64,000 nucleotides of DNA from Pseudomonas guariconensis (GCF_024127895.1 NZ_JAMYBK010000009.1:112824-176823); one strand, 5' to 3'; numbered from the stretch's first letter, positions 1 to 9,999 are shown. The notes: generated from the letters alone by a model not told the origin. Translations and numbers: made by a program.

Positions 1-178
1 GATCGGACCGGGCCAGCGGATTCGATTATAGCAATCGGCAAGTCAATGGCTACCGTTCTTTATCGATAACGGGCAAACAGTTGGAAGTTGCTCTTGTGAC
101 CGTCGGCATGTTCCGTTTCTGCCTCATGAAGTTGGAGGCGCAGGTCTGCCGAAAGTTCGTTCGAAATAGAAGGGGAAT

Positions 179-266
179 GAAAAACGGCCTCGCGGGTAGC
201 GAGGCCGTGCCTGGGGACTTCTACGGTGGGTACCTGACCAGTCTCTCCAAAGAAGCCACATGTGGC
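179..266 (-). ncRNA. candidate small RNA, antiparallel to pcaR leader
   Basis: No protein gene lies here. The minus strand shows a strong factor-independent terminator (180..208), and about 90 bases upstream of it a possible sigma-70 promoter: TTGACC at 301..296, with TACCTT at 278..273 at 17-base spacing (TATACC at 280..275 gives 15). Together they would define a transcript of roughly 85-90 nt. I do not recognise it as a named Pseudomonas RNA. The promoter overlaps the edge of the PcaR-box region of the divergent pcaR promoter. This is an inference from signals only; the hairpin could instead end an unseen transcript. Confidence 0.3.
180..208 (-). terminator. rho-independent terminator
   Basis: A perfect 10-bp stem (ACGGCCTCGC at 184..193 with GCGAGGCCGT at 199..208) and a 5-base loop are followed on the minus strand by five U residues (180..184). 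Its direction is opposite to pcaR, so it serves a leftward transcript. Confidence 0.7.
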
Positions 267-301
267 AGGAGAAAGGTATAAGCAAAAGTGTCAGCGGTCA
301 A

Positions 302-335
302 TTGCGATTATCGGCCGTTGGTTCGATAATCGCAC
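302..335 (+). promoter_or_regulatory. PcaR operator pair before pcaR
   Basis: GTTCGATAATCGCAC at 321..335 equals the PcaR box as I recall it for P. putida. An inverted, 12/15-matching partner lies at 302..316 (TTGCGATTATCGGCC). The box ends 26 bases before the pcaR start, which fits the known autoregulation of pcaR. Confidence 0.8.
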
Positions 336-361
336 GAACGACGGATTTTTTGAGGTTAGCC

Positions 362-1237
362 ATGAGCGAAGACACCCAGGCCACGGATCGCGAAAACCAG
401 GAACCTGCGCGCCCCACCACCCCCGCGTTGGCCCCGCCGATCGTGGCGTCGCCGGCCAAGCGTATCCAGGCGTTCACTGGCGACCCGGACTTCATGACCT
501 CCCTGGCCCGGGGCCTGGCGGTCATCCAGGCGTTCCAGGAGCGCAAGCGCCACCTGACCATCGCCCAGATCAGCCATCGCACCGAGATCCCCCGGGCGGC
601 GGTACGTCGGTGCCTGCATACATTGATCAAGCTGGGCTATGCCACCACTGACGGGCGGACCTACTCGCTGTTGCCCAAGGTGCTGACCCTCGGCCACGCC
701 TACCTGTCGTCCACGCCCCTGGCGGTGTCTGCGCAGCCGTACCTGGACCGTATCAGCGATCAATTGCACGAAGCGGCCAACATGGCGACCCTCGAGGGGG
801 ACGACATTCTCTACATTGCCCGTTCGGCCACGGTGGAGCGGTTGATCTCGGTCGATTTGTCGGTGGGGGGGCGCCTGCCGGCCTACTGCACGTCCATGGG
901 ACGGATCCTGCTGGCCGCGCTGGACGACGCCAGCCTGCGGGAATACCTGGAGCGTGCCGACCTCAAGGCCCGTACCAGCCGCACCCTGCATGACCCCGAC
1001 TCGCTGTTCGCCTGCATCCAGCAGGTACGCGCCCAGGGCTGGTGCGTGGTCGATCAGGAACTGGAGCAGGGCTTGCGTTCGATCGCCGTACCGATCTACG
1101 ACGCCTCGGGGCAGGTGCTGGCTGCGCTCAATGTCAGCACCCACGTCGGCCGGGTCAGCCGCAGTGAACTGGAGCAGCGCTTCCTGCCGATCCTGTTGGC
1201 GGCTAGCCGCGACCTGTGCCATCAGCTTTTTGGTTGA
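362..1237 (+). CDS. pcaR: PcaR, IclR-family regulator of beta-ketoadipate genes
   Basis: This 291-residue IclR-family regulator activates the pca genes when beta-ketoadipate accumulates and represses its own gene. The start at 362 (MSEDTQAT) is chosen over the longer frame opening at 260 because it follows the PcaR boxes closely and gives the family length. A poorly conserved Pro/Ala-rich N-terminus precedes a winged helix-turn-helix at about residues 45-105 (LTIAQISHRTEIPRAAVRR), then the IclR effector domain with GRLPAYCTSMGR and WCVVDQELEQGLRSIAVP. It is the first gene of the pca cluster, in the same direction as pcaK. The whole chain resembles P. putida PcaR. Confidence 0.95.
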   Translation: MSEDTQATDRENQEPARPTTPALAPPIVASPAKRIQAFTGDPDFMTSLARGLAVIQAFQERKRHLTIAQISHRTEIPRAAVRRCLHTLIKLGYATTDGRTYSLLPKVLTLGHAYLSSTPLAVSAQPYLDRISDQLHEAANMATLEGDDILYIARSATVERLISVDLSVGGRLPAYCTSMGRILLAALDDASLREYLERADLKARTSRTLHDPDSLFACIQQVRAQGWCVVDQELEQGLRSIAVPIYDASGQVLAALNVSTHVGRVSRSELEQRFLPILLAASRDLCHQLFG

Positions 1238-1580
1238 TAGGCAGTGTTGAAGCATCTGGGGCTGCAGAGCAGCCCCATGGGTAACGCATTTCGAACAGAT
1301 CCCCGTGTTTCCTGTTCGATAAACGCACAGTCTCGCCTCCAGCGAATTGCGCAGGCCCCAGGCGCTGATTAATGTCTCTCGCAGCGGTCGGCCCTGCCGA
1401 CCGGACAATAACAACACCCGAGGCGCATCCATGACCACTGCCCCCTCGCTGCCGCGGCCGCACCCGCTTGCAGCATGGCCATCTTCCGGCTGATCGCCAG
1501 CCGTTCCACGTCCCATCGCCGTTCCCTGCGCCGTTCTCGCGTGCAGTGGCCTGCCTGCGCCCATTTTCCGGACAAGAACA
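1238..1580 (+). promoter_or_regulatory. pcaR-pcaK spacer with a PcaR box
   Basis: This 343-bp stretch has no gene I can support. GTTCGATAAACGCAC at 1314..1328 differs from the PcaR box by one base, and a weak inverted half (9/15) lies at 1282..1296. A GGGGCTGC/GCAGCCCC hairpin just after pcaR (around 1259..1276) may limit read-through. So pcaK very likely has its own PcaR-controlled promoter, with a long leader of about 250 bases. Confidence 0.6.
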
Positions 1581-2927
1581 ATGAACAACCCGCAAACCGC
1601 TGTCGGAAATTGCCTCGACGTCCAGTCGTTCATCAACGGCCAGCCACTGTCCCGCTACCAGTGGCGGGTAGTGATCCTGTGTTTCCTGATCGTTTTCCTC
1701 GATGGCCTGGACACCGCTGCCATGGGCTTCATCGCCCCGGCCCTGTCCCAGGAATGGGGGATCGACCGCGCCAGCCTGGGCCCGGTGATGAGCGCCGCGC
1801 TGATCGGCATGGTATTCGGCGCCCTGGGTTCCGGGCCGTTGGCCGACCGCTTCGGGCGCAAGGGCGTGCTGGTGGGGGCGGTACTGGTTTTCGGCGGCTT
1901 CAGCCTGGCCTCGGCCTACGCCAGCAATGTCGACCAACTGCTGGTGCTGCGCTTCCTGACCGGCCTGGGGCTGGGCGCCGGCATGCCCAATGCCACCACG
2001 CTGCTGTCCGAATACACCCCTGAGCGGCTCAAGTCGCTGCTGGTGACCAGCATGTTCTGCGGTTTCAACCTGGGGATGGCCGGTGGGGGCTTCATTTCCG
2101 CCAAGCTGATCCCAGCCTATGGGTGGCACAGCCTGCTGGTGATCGGTGGCGTGCTGCCGTTGCTGCTGGCCCTGGTGCTGATGGCCTGGCTGCCGGAGTC
2201 GGCGCGCTTTTTGGTGGTACGCAACCGGGGCAATGACCGGGTACGCAAGACCCTGGCGCCTATCGCGCCAGGCGTGGTGGCCCAGGCTGCCAGTTTCAGC
2301 GTGCCGGAGCAGAAGGTGGTGGCGGCGCGCAATGTCTTTGCGGTGATCTTCTCCGGTAGCTATGGCCTGGGCACCGTGCTGCTGTGGTTGACCTACTTCA
2401 TGGGCCTGGTGATCGTCTACCTGCTGACCAGCTGGCTGCCGACCCTGATGCGCGACAGCGGCGCCAGCCTGGAGCAGGCGGCGTTCATCGGGGCGCTGTT
2501 CCAGTTCGGCGGGGTACTCAGCGCGGTGGCGGTGGGCTGGGCCATGGACCGCTTCGACCCGCACAAGGTCATCGGCATCTTCTACTTGCTGGCCGGGGTG
2601 TTCGCCTACGCGGTGGGGCAGAGCCTGGGCAACATCACCTTGCTTGCCACCCTGGTGCTGATCGCCGGTATGTGCGTGAACGGTGCGCAATCGGCCATGC
2701 CATCGCTGGCGGCGCGGTTCTACCCGACCCAAGGGCGAGCCACCGGGGTGTCCTGGATGCTCGGCATTGGCCGTTTCGGCGCGATCCTGGGGGCTTGGAG
2801 CGGTGCGACGCTGCTGGGGTTGGGGTGGAATTTCGAGCAGGTGCTGACGGCGCTGCTGGTACCGGCGGCGCTGGCGACGGTGGGGGTGATCGTGAAAGGG
2901 AGGGTGAGTCACGCTGACGCGACCTGA
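1581..2927 (+). CDS. pcaK: PcaK, 4-hydroxybenzoate/protocatechuate:H+ symporter
   Basis: A 448-residue major-facilitator protein of the aromatic acid:H+ symporter family, the same length as P. putida PcaK. It imports 4-hydroxybenzoate and protocatechuate and also acts in chemotaxis to them. The membrane-embedded DGLD motif (Asp41 and Asp44), reported as essential in PcaK, is present, as is the loop 2-3 signature GPLADRFGRK at about 85-94. Twelve hydrophobic segments can be followed. It starts after a GGAC-type ribosome site, and a PcaR box lies upstream at 1314. It is followed by pcaI after a 181-bp spacer with its own PcaR boxes. Confidence 0.93.
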   Translation: MNNPQTAVGNCLDVQSFINGQPLSRYQWRVVILCFLIVFLDGLDTAAMGFIAPALSQEWGIDRASLGPVMSAALIGMVFGALGSGPLADRFGRKGVLVGAVLVFGGFSLASAYASNVDQLLVLRFLTGLGLGAGMPNATTLLSEYTPERLKSLLVTSMFCGFNLGMAGGGFISAKLIPAYGWHSLLVIGGVLPLLLALVLMAWLPESARFLVVRNRGNDRVRKTLAPIAPGVVAQAASFSVPEQKVVAARNVFAVIFSGSYGLGTVLLWLTYFMGLVIVYLLTSWLPTLMRDSGASLEQAAFIGALFQFGGVLSAVAVGWAMDRFDPHKVIGIFYLLAGVFAYAVGQSLGNITLLATLVLIAGMCVNGAQSAMPSLAARFYPTQGRATGVSWMLGIGRFGAILGAWSGATLLGLGWNFEQVLTALLVPAALATVGVIVKGRVSHADAT

Positions 2928-3010
2928 TTTCAGGGGCATCAGCCATCAGCTATCCGCGCCCTACGGGCTTCTGTCGATCGCGCGAATACTAAATAGTAGA
3001 GCAACAAATT

Positions 3011-3044
3011 GTTCGATAATCGAACGAAAGTGCGATTATCGGAT
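3011..3044 (+). promoter_or_regulatory. PcaR operator pair before pcaIJF
   Basis: GTTCGATAATCGAAC (3011..3025) and the inverted GTGCGATTATCGGAT (3030..3044) form the two-box arrangement described for the P. putida pcaI promoter, where PcaR contacts both promoter elements. The second box ends 64 bases before the pcaI start codon. Confidence 0.8.
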
Positions 3045-3108
3045 TGTAAGCGACCCGCCAGCCTCCTTAATCTGAGCTCAACGTAGCACCCTGACCAGGA
3101 GTCTCCAC

Positions 3109-3969
3109 ATGGCTGCAATCCTCCCGCTTCACGACGCCGTGAAGCAATTCATCCAGGATGGCGATACCGTCGCCCTCGAAGGCTTCACCCACCTGATCCC
3201 GACCGCCGCCGGCCACGAGATCATTCGCCAGGGCAAGCGGGAGTTGACCCTGGTGCGCATGACCCCGGACCTGATCTACGACCAGCTGATCGGTGCCGGT
3301 TGCGCCCGCAAGTTGATCTTCTCCTGGGGCGGCAACCCAGGTGTCGGCTCGCTGCACCGCCTGCGCGATGCGGTGGAGAAACACTGGCCCCACGCGATCG
3401 AGATCGAGGAGCACAGTCACGCCGACCTGGCCAACGCCTACGTCGCCGGTGCCTCGGGCCTGCCGTTCGCAGTGCTGCGCGCCTACGCCGGCTCCGACCT
3501 GCCGAAGGTCAACCCCCTGATCAAGAGCGTCACCTGCCCGTTCACTGGCGAAGTGCTCGCCGCCGTGCCGTCGGTACGGCCAGACGTCACCGTGATCCAC
3601 GCGCAGAAGGCCGACCGCAAGGGCAACGTGCTGCTGTGGGGCATCCTGGGCGTGCAGAAGGAAGCTGCTCTTGCAGCCAAGCGCTGCATCGTCACCGTCG
3701 AGGAGATCGTCGACGACCTGCAGGCGCCGATGAACGCCTGCGTCCTGCCGACCTGGGCGATCAGCGCGGTCTGCCTGGTGCCCGGTGGCGCCCATCCGTC
3801 CTACGCCCATGGCTACTACGAGCGCGACAACCGCTTCTACCAGGCCTGGGACCCGATCGCCCGCAACCGTGAGTCGTTCACCGCCTGGATCGATACCTAC
3901 ATCCGTGGCACCGCCGACTTCAACGAATTCAAGGCCAAGCTGGCCAGCACCGCGGAGGCTGCGCAATGA
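3109..3969 (+). CDS. pcaI: 3-oxoadipate CoA-transferase subunit A
   Basis: Subunit A (286 residues) of the succinyl-CoA:3-oxoadipate CoA-transferase, which activates beta-ketoadipate to its CoA ester for thiolysis by PcaF. The chain (LHDAVKQFIQDGDTVALEGF, then LVRMTPDLIYDQLIGAG) belongs to the longer, glutaconate-CoA-transferase-like type (CatI, or P. aeruginosa PA0226) rather than the roughly 230-residue PcaI of P. putida. It has its own PcaR double box, an AGGAG ribosome site, and an ATGA overlap with pcaJ showing translational coupling. The function is inferred from family and from the pcaF neighbour. Confidence 0.9.
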   Translation: MAAILPLHDAVKQFIQDGDTVALEGFTHLIPTAAGHEIIRQGKRELTLVRMTPDLIYDQLIGAGCARKLIFSWGGNPGVGSLHRLRDAVEKHWPHAIEIEEHSHADLANAYVAGASGLPFAVLRAYAGSDLPKVNPLIKSVTCPFTGEVLAAVPSVRPDVTVIHAQKADRKGNVLLWGILGVQKEAALAAKRCIVTVEEIVDDLQAPMNACVLPTWAISAVCLVPGGAHPSYAHGYYERDNRFYQAWDPIARNRESFTAWIDTYIRGTADFNEFKAKLASTAEAAQ

Positions 3970-4744
3970 GCTATTCCACTTCCGAAATGATGACCGTCGC
4001 CGCTGCCCGTCGCCTGCGCAACGGCGCTGTCTGCTTCGTCGGCATCGGCCTGCCGTCCAAGGCCGCCAACCTGGCGCGCCTGACCTCGTCGCCGGATGTG
4101 GTGCTGATCTACGAATCCGGCCCGATCGGTGCCAAGCCCAGTGTGCTGCCGCTGTCCATCGGCGATGGCGAGCTGGCCGAGACCGCCGACACCGTGGTAG
4201 CCACCGGCGAGATCTTCCGCTACTGGCTGCAGGGCGGGCGTATCGATGTCGGTTTCCTCGGCGCGGCCCAGGTCGACCGCTTCGGCAACATCAACACCAC
4301 GGTGGTCGGTGACTACCACGCACCGAAGACCCGCCTGCCGGGCGCCGGCGGTGCGCCGGAGATCGCCGGTTCCGCCAAGCAGGTGCTGATCATCCTCAAG
4401 CAGTCGCAGCGGGCCTTCGTCGACAAGCTGGACTTCATCACCTCGGTCGGCCACGGCGAGGGCGGCGATTCGCGCAAGCGCCTGGGCCTGCCGGGTGACG
4501 GCCCGGTCGGCATCATCACCGACCTGTGCATCATGGAGCCGGAAGCCGGTACCCACGAGTTCGTGGTCACTTCGATCCACCCGGGTGTGACCCGCGAGCA
4601 GATCGTCGCCGCCACCGGCTGGCCGATCCGTTTCGCCGAGAACGTGCAGACCACCGCCGAACCTTCCGAGGTCGAGCTGTCGGCCCTGCGTGACCTGGAA
4701 GCCCGTACCGCCGCCGCCCACGGCCAGAAGGCAGGAGAAGCCTG

Positions 4745-4745
<1 letters not shown>
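3966..4745 (+). CDS. pcaJ: 3-oxoadipate CoA-transferase subunit B
   Basis: Subunit B (259 residues), partner of pcaI. The active-site glutamate of class I CoA-transferases is probably Glu50 in LIYESGPIG. Glycine-rich segments (VGFLGAAQVDRFGNINTT, around 98-115) follow. Like pcaI it is of the long CatJ/PA0227 type. Start and stop are both coupled: ATGA with pcaI and TGATG with pcaF, so pcaI-J-F is one tightly translated operon. It converts 3-oxoadipate plus succinyl-CoA to 3-oxoadipyl-CoA plus succinate. Confidence 0.9.
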
Positions 4746-5947
<1,202 letters not shown>

Positions 5948-5979
5948 CCGCGTGGTGTCGGGCCCGCTCCGATACCTGT

Positions 5980-6004
5980 CTGGGAGCTGCAAGGCAGCCC
6001 CCAG
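5980..6004 (+). terminator. hairpin after pcaF
   Basis: An 11-position stem with one mismatch (CTGGGAGCTGC / GCAGCCCCCAG, loop AAG) lies 33 bases after pcaF. No U-run follows, so it may be an attenuating or RNA-protecting hairpin rather than a strong terminator. Similar GGGGCTGC-type hairpins follow pcaR, pcaC and other genes here. Confidence 0.4.
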
Positions 6005-6032
6005 ATTCAGCGCTCTGCCAGGCCCCACGGGT

Positions 6033-6088
6033 ACTGCCTAGGTGATAGCGGAACGAGAGTGTTACTAAGTGTGTCTAGACTAGGCAGT
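6033..6088 (+). promoter_or_regulatory. inverted repeat before pcaT
   Basis: ACTGCCTAG (6033..6041) and CTAGGCAGT (6080..6088) are perfect 9-bp inverted arms 38 bases apart, ending 22 bases before pcaT. A degenerate PcaR half-like stretch (GATAGCGGAAC, 7/11) lies between them at 6044..6054. No full PcaR box is seen, so the control of pcaTBDC may differ from that of pcaIJF. Confidence 0.4.
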
Positions 6089-6110
6089 GACCCTCCAGGA
6101 GTGAAACGCC

Positions 6111-7400
6111 ATGACCTCAGCCTATTACACCGGCGAAGAGCGCAGTAAGCGGATCTTCGCCATCGTCGGTGCCTCTTCGGGCAACCTGGTGGAATGGTTC
6201 GACTTCTATGTCTACGCCTTCTGCGCGATCTACTTCGCCCCGGCCTTCTTCCCCTCCGACGACCCCACCGTGCAACTGCTCAATACCGCCGGCGTGTTCG
6301 CCGCCGGGTTCCTGATGCGGCCCATCGGTGGCTGGATCTTCGGCCGCCTGGCCGACCGCCACGGGCGCAAGAATTCGTTGATGATCTCGGTGCTGATGAT
6401 GTGCGCCGGTTCGCTGCTCATCGCTTGCCTGCCGACCTATGCCAGCATCGGTACCTGGGCGCCGGCCCTGCTGCTGTTCGCGCGGCTGGTGCAGGGGCTG
6501 TCGGTGGGGGGCGAGTATGGCACCACCGCGACCTACATGAGCGAGGTGGCCTTGCGCGGGCAGCGCGGTTTCTTCGCCTCGTTCCAGTACGTGACCCTGA
6601 TCGGTGGCCAGTTGCTGGCGGTGCTGGTGGTGGTGATCCTGCAGCAAATGCTCAGCGAGGACGAACTGCGTGCCTGGGGTTGGCGCATTCCCTTCGTGGT
6701 CGGCGCCGTCGCCGCGCTGATCTCGCTGATGCTGCGCCGTTCGCTGAAGGAAACCAGCAGCGCCGAAACCCGACAGGACAAGGACGCCGGGTCCATCGGC
6801 GGGCTGTTTCGCAACCACGCCGCGGCCTTCGTCACGGTGCTCGGCTACACGGCCGGTGGTTCGCTGATCTTCTACACCTTCACCACCTACATGCAGAAGT
6901 ACCTGGTCAATACGGCCGGCATGCATGCCAAGAATGCCAGCTTCGTGATGACCGGTGCGCTGTTCCTGTACATGTGCATGCAGCCCTTCTTCGGCATGCT
7001 CTCCGACCGTATCGGCCGGCGTAATTCCATGCTGCTGTTCGGCGCCCTGGGTACGTTGTTCACCGTGCCGCTGCTGATGGCGCTGAAGACCGTGACCAGC
7101 CCGATCATGGCCTTCGTGCTGGTGACCCTGGCGTTGTGCATCGTCAGTTTCTATACCTCCATCAGCGGCCTGGTGAAGGCCGAGATGTTCCCGCCGCAGG
7201 TGCGTGCCCTGGGAGTGGGGCTGGCTTATGCCGTGGCCAACGCAGTGTTCGGCGGCTCGGCCGAATATGTGGCCCTGGGCTTGAAAACCCTGGGCATGGA
7301 GAACACCTTCTACTGGTACGTGACGGCCATGATGGCCGTGGCCTTCCTGTTCAGCCTGCGCCTGCCGAAGCAGGCGGCGTACCTGCACCACGATCATTGA
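6111..7400 (+). CDS. pcaT: PcaT, dicarboxylate (beta-ketoadipate) MFS permease
   Basis: A 429-residue transporter of the metabolite:H+ symporter (MHS/KgtP-like) branch of the major facilitator superfamily. PcaT takes up beta-ketoadipate and other dicarboxylates. The MHS hallmark [14 protein letters not shown] is at about 25-38, [10 protein letters not shown] at about 81-90 and [10 protein letters not shown] near 130. Twelve membrane segments can be traced. An AGGAG ribosome site precedes the ATG. It heads pcaT-B-D-C, with gaps of 9 to 11 bases between genes, clearly one operon. Confidence 0.92.
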   Translation: MTSAYYTGEERSKRIFAIVGASSGNLVEWFDFYVYAFCAIYFAPAFFPSDDPTVQLLNTAGVFAAGFLMRPIGGWIFGRLADRHGRKNSLMISVLMMCAGSLLIACLPTYASIGTWAPALLLFARLVQGLSVGGEYGTTATYMSEVALRGQRGFFASFQYVTLIGGQLLAVLVVVILQQMLSEDELRAWGWRIPFVVGAVAALISLMLRRSLKETSSAETRQDKDAGSIGGLFRNHAAAFVTVLGYTAGGSLIFYTFTTYMQKYLVNTAGMHAKNASFVMTGALFLYMCMQPFFGMLSDRIGRRNSMLLFGALGTLFTVPLLMALKTVTSPIMAFVLVTLALCIVSFYTSISGLVKAEMFPPQVRALGVGLAYAVANAVFGGSAEYVALGLKTLGMENTFYWYVTAMMAVAFLFSLRLPKQAAYLHHDH

Positions 7401-7409
7401 GGACGCTTC

Positions 7410-8762
7410 ATGAGCAACCAGCTGTTCGACGCCTACTTCACCGCGCCGGCCATGCGCGAGATCTTCTCCGACCGTGGCCGCCTGCAGGGCATGCTCGACT
7501 TCGAGGCAGCCCTGGCCCGCGCCGAAGCGGCCGTCGGGCTGGTGCCGCACAGCGCGGTGGCGGCCATCGAGGCCGCCTGCCAGGCGGAGCGCTACGACCC
7601 TCGTGCCCTGGCCGAGGCCATCGCCATCGCCGGCAACTCGGCGATCCCGCTGGTCAAGGCGTTGGGCAAGGTGGTCGCCAGTGGCGTGCCCGAGGCCGAG
7701 CGCTACGTGCACCTGGGGGCCACCAGCCAGGACGCCATGGACACGGGGCTGGTCCTGCAACTGCGTAACGCCCTGGCATTGATCGAAGCGGACCTGGCCA
7801 GGCTGGCCGACAGCCTGGCCCGCCAGGCCCTGCAGCACGCCGACACGCCGTTGGTGGGGCGCACCTGGTTGCAGCATGCCACGCCAGTGACCCTGGGCAT
7901 GAAGCTGGCCGGCATGCTGGGGGCGGTGACCCGTCATCGCCAACGCCTGCAGGCGCTGCGCCCGCGCTTGCTGTGCCTGCAGTTCGGCGGTGCTTCCGGC
8001 ACGCTCGCGGCATTGGGCAGCAAGGCCTTGCCGGTGGCCGAGGCATTGGCCGGGCAACTGGCGCTGGCCCTGCCCGAGCAGCCCTGGCACACCCAGCGTG
8101 ACCGCCTGGTGGAGTTCGCCACGGTGCTGGGGATGGTCGCCGGCAGCCTGGGCAAGTTCGGCCGTGACGTCAGCCTCTTGATGCAGACCGAGGCGGGGGA
8201 GCTGTTCGAGCCGGCGGCACCGGGCAAGGGCGGTTCCTCGACCATGCCGCACAAGCGCAACCCGGTGGGGGCGGCGGTGCTGATCGGTGCCGCCACCCGT
8301 GTGCCGGGCCTCGTCGCCACCTTGCTGACGGCCATGCCCCAGGAGCACGAGCGCAGCCTGGGCCTGTGGCATGCCGAGTGGGAAACCCTGCCGGAAATCT
8401 GCTGCCTGGTCTCTGGCGCCCTGCACCAGGCCCAGTCGATCGTCGAGGGCATGGAGGTGGATGCCGCGCGCATGCGCCGCAACCTCGACCTTACCCAGGG
8501 CCTGGTGCTGGCCGAGGCGGTTAGCATCGTCCTGGCCCAACGCCTGGGGCGCGACCATGCCCATCACTTGCTGGAACAATGCTGCCAGCGTGCCGTGGCC
8601 GAACAGCGCCACCTGCGCGCCGTGCTCGGCGACGATGCGCAGGTCACTGCGCAGTTGTCTGCCGAAGCGCTCGACCGTTTGCTCGACCCTGCCCATTACC
8701 TCGGCCAGGCCCGCGTCTGGGTGGCACGCGCCGTGGCTGAACACCAACGTTTCACTGCCTGA
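7410..8762 (+). CDS. pcaB: 3-carboxy-cis,cis-muconate cycloisomerase
   Basis: A 450-residue member of the fumarase/aspartase superfamily that lactonises 3-carboxy-cis,cis-muconate to gamma-carboxymuconolactone. The superfamily signature GSSTMPHKRNP is at about 274-284, with HLGATSQDAMDTG near 100 and RTWLQHATPVTLG near 150. Its start lies 9 bases after the pcaT stop. It uses the product of protocatechuate 3,4-dioxygenase, whose genes pcaGH are not in this window. Confidence 0.95.
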   Translation: MSNQLFDAYFTAPAMREIFSDRGRLQGMLDFEAALARAEAAVGLVPHSAVAAIEAACQAERYDPRALAEAIAIAGNSAIPLVKALGKVVASGVPEAERYVHLGATSQDAMDTGLVLQLRNALALIEADLARLADSLARQALQHADTPLVGRTWLQHATPVTLGMKLAGMLGAVTRHRQRLQALRPRLLCLQFGGASGTLAALGSKALPVAEALAGQLALALPEQPWHTQRDRLVEFATVLGMVAGSLGKFGRDVSLLMQTEAGELFEPAAPGKGGSSTMPHKRNPVGAAVLIGAATRVPGLVATLLTAMPQEHERSLGLWHAEWETLPEICCLVSGALHQAQSIVEGMEVDAARMRRNLDLTQGLVLAEAVSIVLAQRLGRDHAHHLLEQCCQRAVAEQRHLRAVLGDDAQVTAQLSAEALDRLLDPAHYLGQARVWVARAVAEHQRFTA

Positions 8763-8773
8763 AGGAGACCGCT

Positions 8774-9565
8774 GTGGCGCATTTGCAACTGGCCGATGGC
8801 GTACTGCATTACCAACTCGACGGCCCGGCGCATGCCCCGGTGCTGGTGTTGTCCAACTCGCTGGGGACCGACCTGCACATGTGGGATACCCAGATCCCGG
8901 CCTGGAGCGAGCATTTTCGCGTGTTGCGCTACGACACCCGTGGCCATGGCGGTTCGCTGGTGACCGAGGGGCCGTACAGCATCGAGCAACTGGGGCGCGA
9001 CGTGTTGGCCCTGCTCGATGCTCTGGACATCCACAAGGCGCATTTCGTCGGGCTGTCGATGGGCGGGCTGATCGGCCAGTGGCTGGGCATCAACGCCAGC
9101 AGCCGCCTGCTGAGCCTGACCCTGTGCAATACCGCCGCGAGGATCGCCAACGACGAGGTGTGGAACACCCGTATCGACACCGTGCTCAAGGGCGGGCGCC
9201 AGGCCATGGTCGACCTGCGCGATGCCTCCATCGCCCGTTGGTTCACGCCCGGTTTCGCCCAGGCCGAGCCGGAGCAGGCCCAGCGCATCTGCCACATGCT
9301 GGCGCAGACCGCCCCCGAAGGCTACGCGGCCAACTGCGCCGCGGTGCGTGATGCCGACTATCGCGAGCAACTGAACCGTATCCAGGTACCGACCTTGGTC
9401 GTTGCCGGTACCGAGGACGTGGTCACCACGCCAGAGCATGGCCGTTTCATGCAGGCGGGGATCCTCGGCGCCGAGTATGCCGAGTTCCCGGCCGCGCACC
9501 TGTCCAACGTCGAGATCGGCGCGCCGTTCAGCCGCCGTGTGCTCGACTTCCTGCTGGCTCGCTGA
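8774..9565 (+). CDS. pcaD: 3-oxoadipate enol-lactonase
   Basis: An alpha/beta hydrolase of 263 residues that hydrolyses beta-ketoadipate enol-lactone to beta-ketoadipate. The nucleophile elbow is GLSMGG (Ser95). An oxyanion-hole segment SNSLGTDLHMW is at about 28-38, RYDTRGHGGS at 52-61, a late Asp in AGTEDVVTTPEH and a catalytic His in AAHLSNVE. The start is GTG with a good AAGGAG site at 8762..8767. It sits between pcaB and pcaC in the same operon. Confidence 0.95.
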   Translation: MAHLQLADGVLHYQLDGPAHAPVLVLSNSLGTDLHMWDTQIPAWSEHFRVLRYDTRGHGGSLVTEGPYSIEQLGRDVLALLDALDIHKAHFVGLSMGGLIGQWLGINASSRLLSLTLCNTAARIANDEVWNTRIDTVLKGGRQAMVDLRDASIARWFTPGFAQAEPEQAQRICHMLAQTAPEGYAANCAAVRDADYREQLNRIQVPTLVVAGTEDVVTTPEHGRFMQAGILGAEYAEFPAAHLSNVEIGAPFSRRVLDFLLAR

Positions 9566-9575
9566 GGATCGCGGC

Positions 9576-9968
9576 ATGGACGAGAAACAACGCTACGAAG
9601 CCGGCATGCAGGTGCGCCGTGCCGTGCTTGGCGATGCCCACGTGGACCGCAGCCTGGAGAAGCTCAACGACTTCAACGGCGAGTTCCAGGAGATGATCAC
9701 CCGCCACGCCTGGGGCGATATCTGGACCCGCCCGGGCCTGGCGCGGCATACCCGCAGCCTGATCACCATCGCCATGCTGATCGGCATGAACCGCAACGAG
9801 GAACTCAAGTTGCACCTGCGTGCCGCGGCCAACAATGGCGTGACCCGGGACGAGATCAAGGAAGTGATCATGCAGAGCGCGATCTACTGCGGGATACCGG
9901 CGGCCAACGCGACCTTCCACCTGGCCGAGTCGGTGTGGGATGAGCTAGGGGTCGAATCGCGGGCCTGA
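9576..9968 (+). CDS. pcaC: 4-carboxymuconolactone decarboxylase
   Basis: A 130-residue protein of the CMD/AhpD-like family that decarboxylates gamma-carboxymuconolactone to beta-ketoadipate enol-lactone, the PcaD substrate. The start at 9576 (MDEKQRYEAGMQVRR) gives the usual PcaC length; a longer in-frame reading from 9402 only runs back through pcaD. The core RSLITIAMLIGMNRNEELK and the helix with AIYCGIPAANATFH are typical. It lacks the CxxC pair of AhpD peroxidases. Last gene of the pcaTBDC operon, followed by a hairpin. Confidence 0.95.
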   Translation: MDEKQRYEAGMQVRRAVLGDAHVDRSLEKLNDFNGEFQEMITRHAWGDIWTRPGLARHTRSLITIAMLIGMNRNEELKLHLRAAANNGVTRDEIKEVIMQSAIYCGIPAANATFHLAESVWDELGVESRA

Positions 9969-9980
9969 TCCAGGATCCAG

Positions 9981-9999
9981 GGGGCTGCCTTGCAGCCCC
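9981..9999 (+). terminator. GGGGCTGC hairpin between convergent genes
   Basis: A perfect 8-bp stem GGGGCTGC-ctt-GCAGCCCC sits directly after pcaC and against the end of the convergent Mpo1-like gene. It lacks a U-run. The preceding palindromic CTGATCCAGGATCCAGG is nearly repeated after ung (near 53300). Confidence 0.45.

Noticed and set aside
81..281. 66-codon open frame left of pcaR
   Set aside because: No ribosome site, no family likeness, and it crosses the terminator hairpin at 180..208.
1203..2939. 578-codon open frame opposite pcaK
   Set aside because: Antisense shadow of pcaK with Gln/His-rich composition.
6117..8747. Open frame of 876 codons opposite pcaT-pcaB
   Set aside because: Shadow of two well-supported genes on the plus strand.
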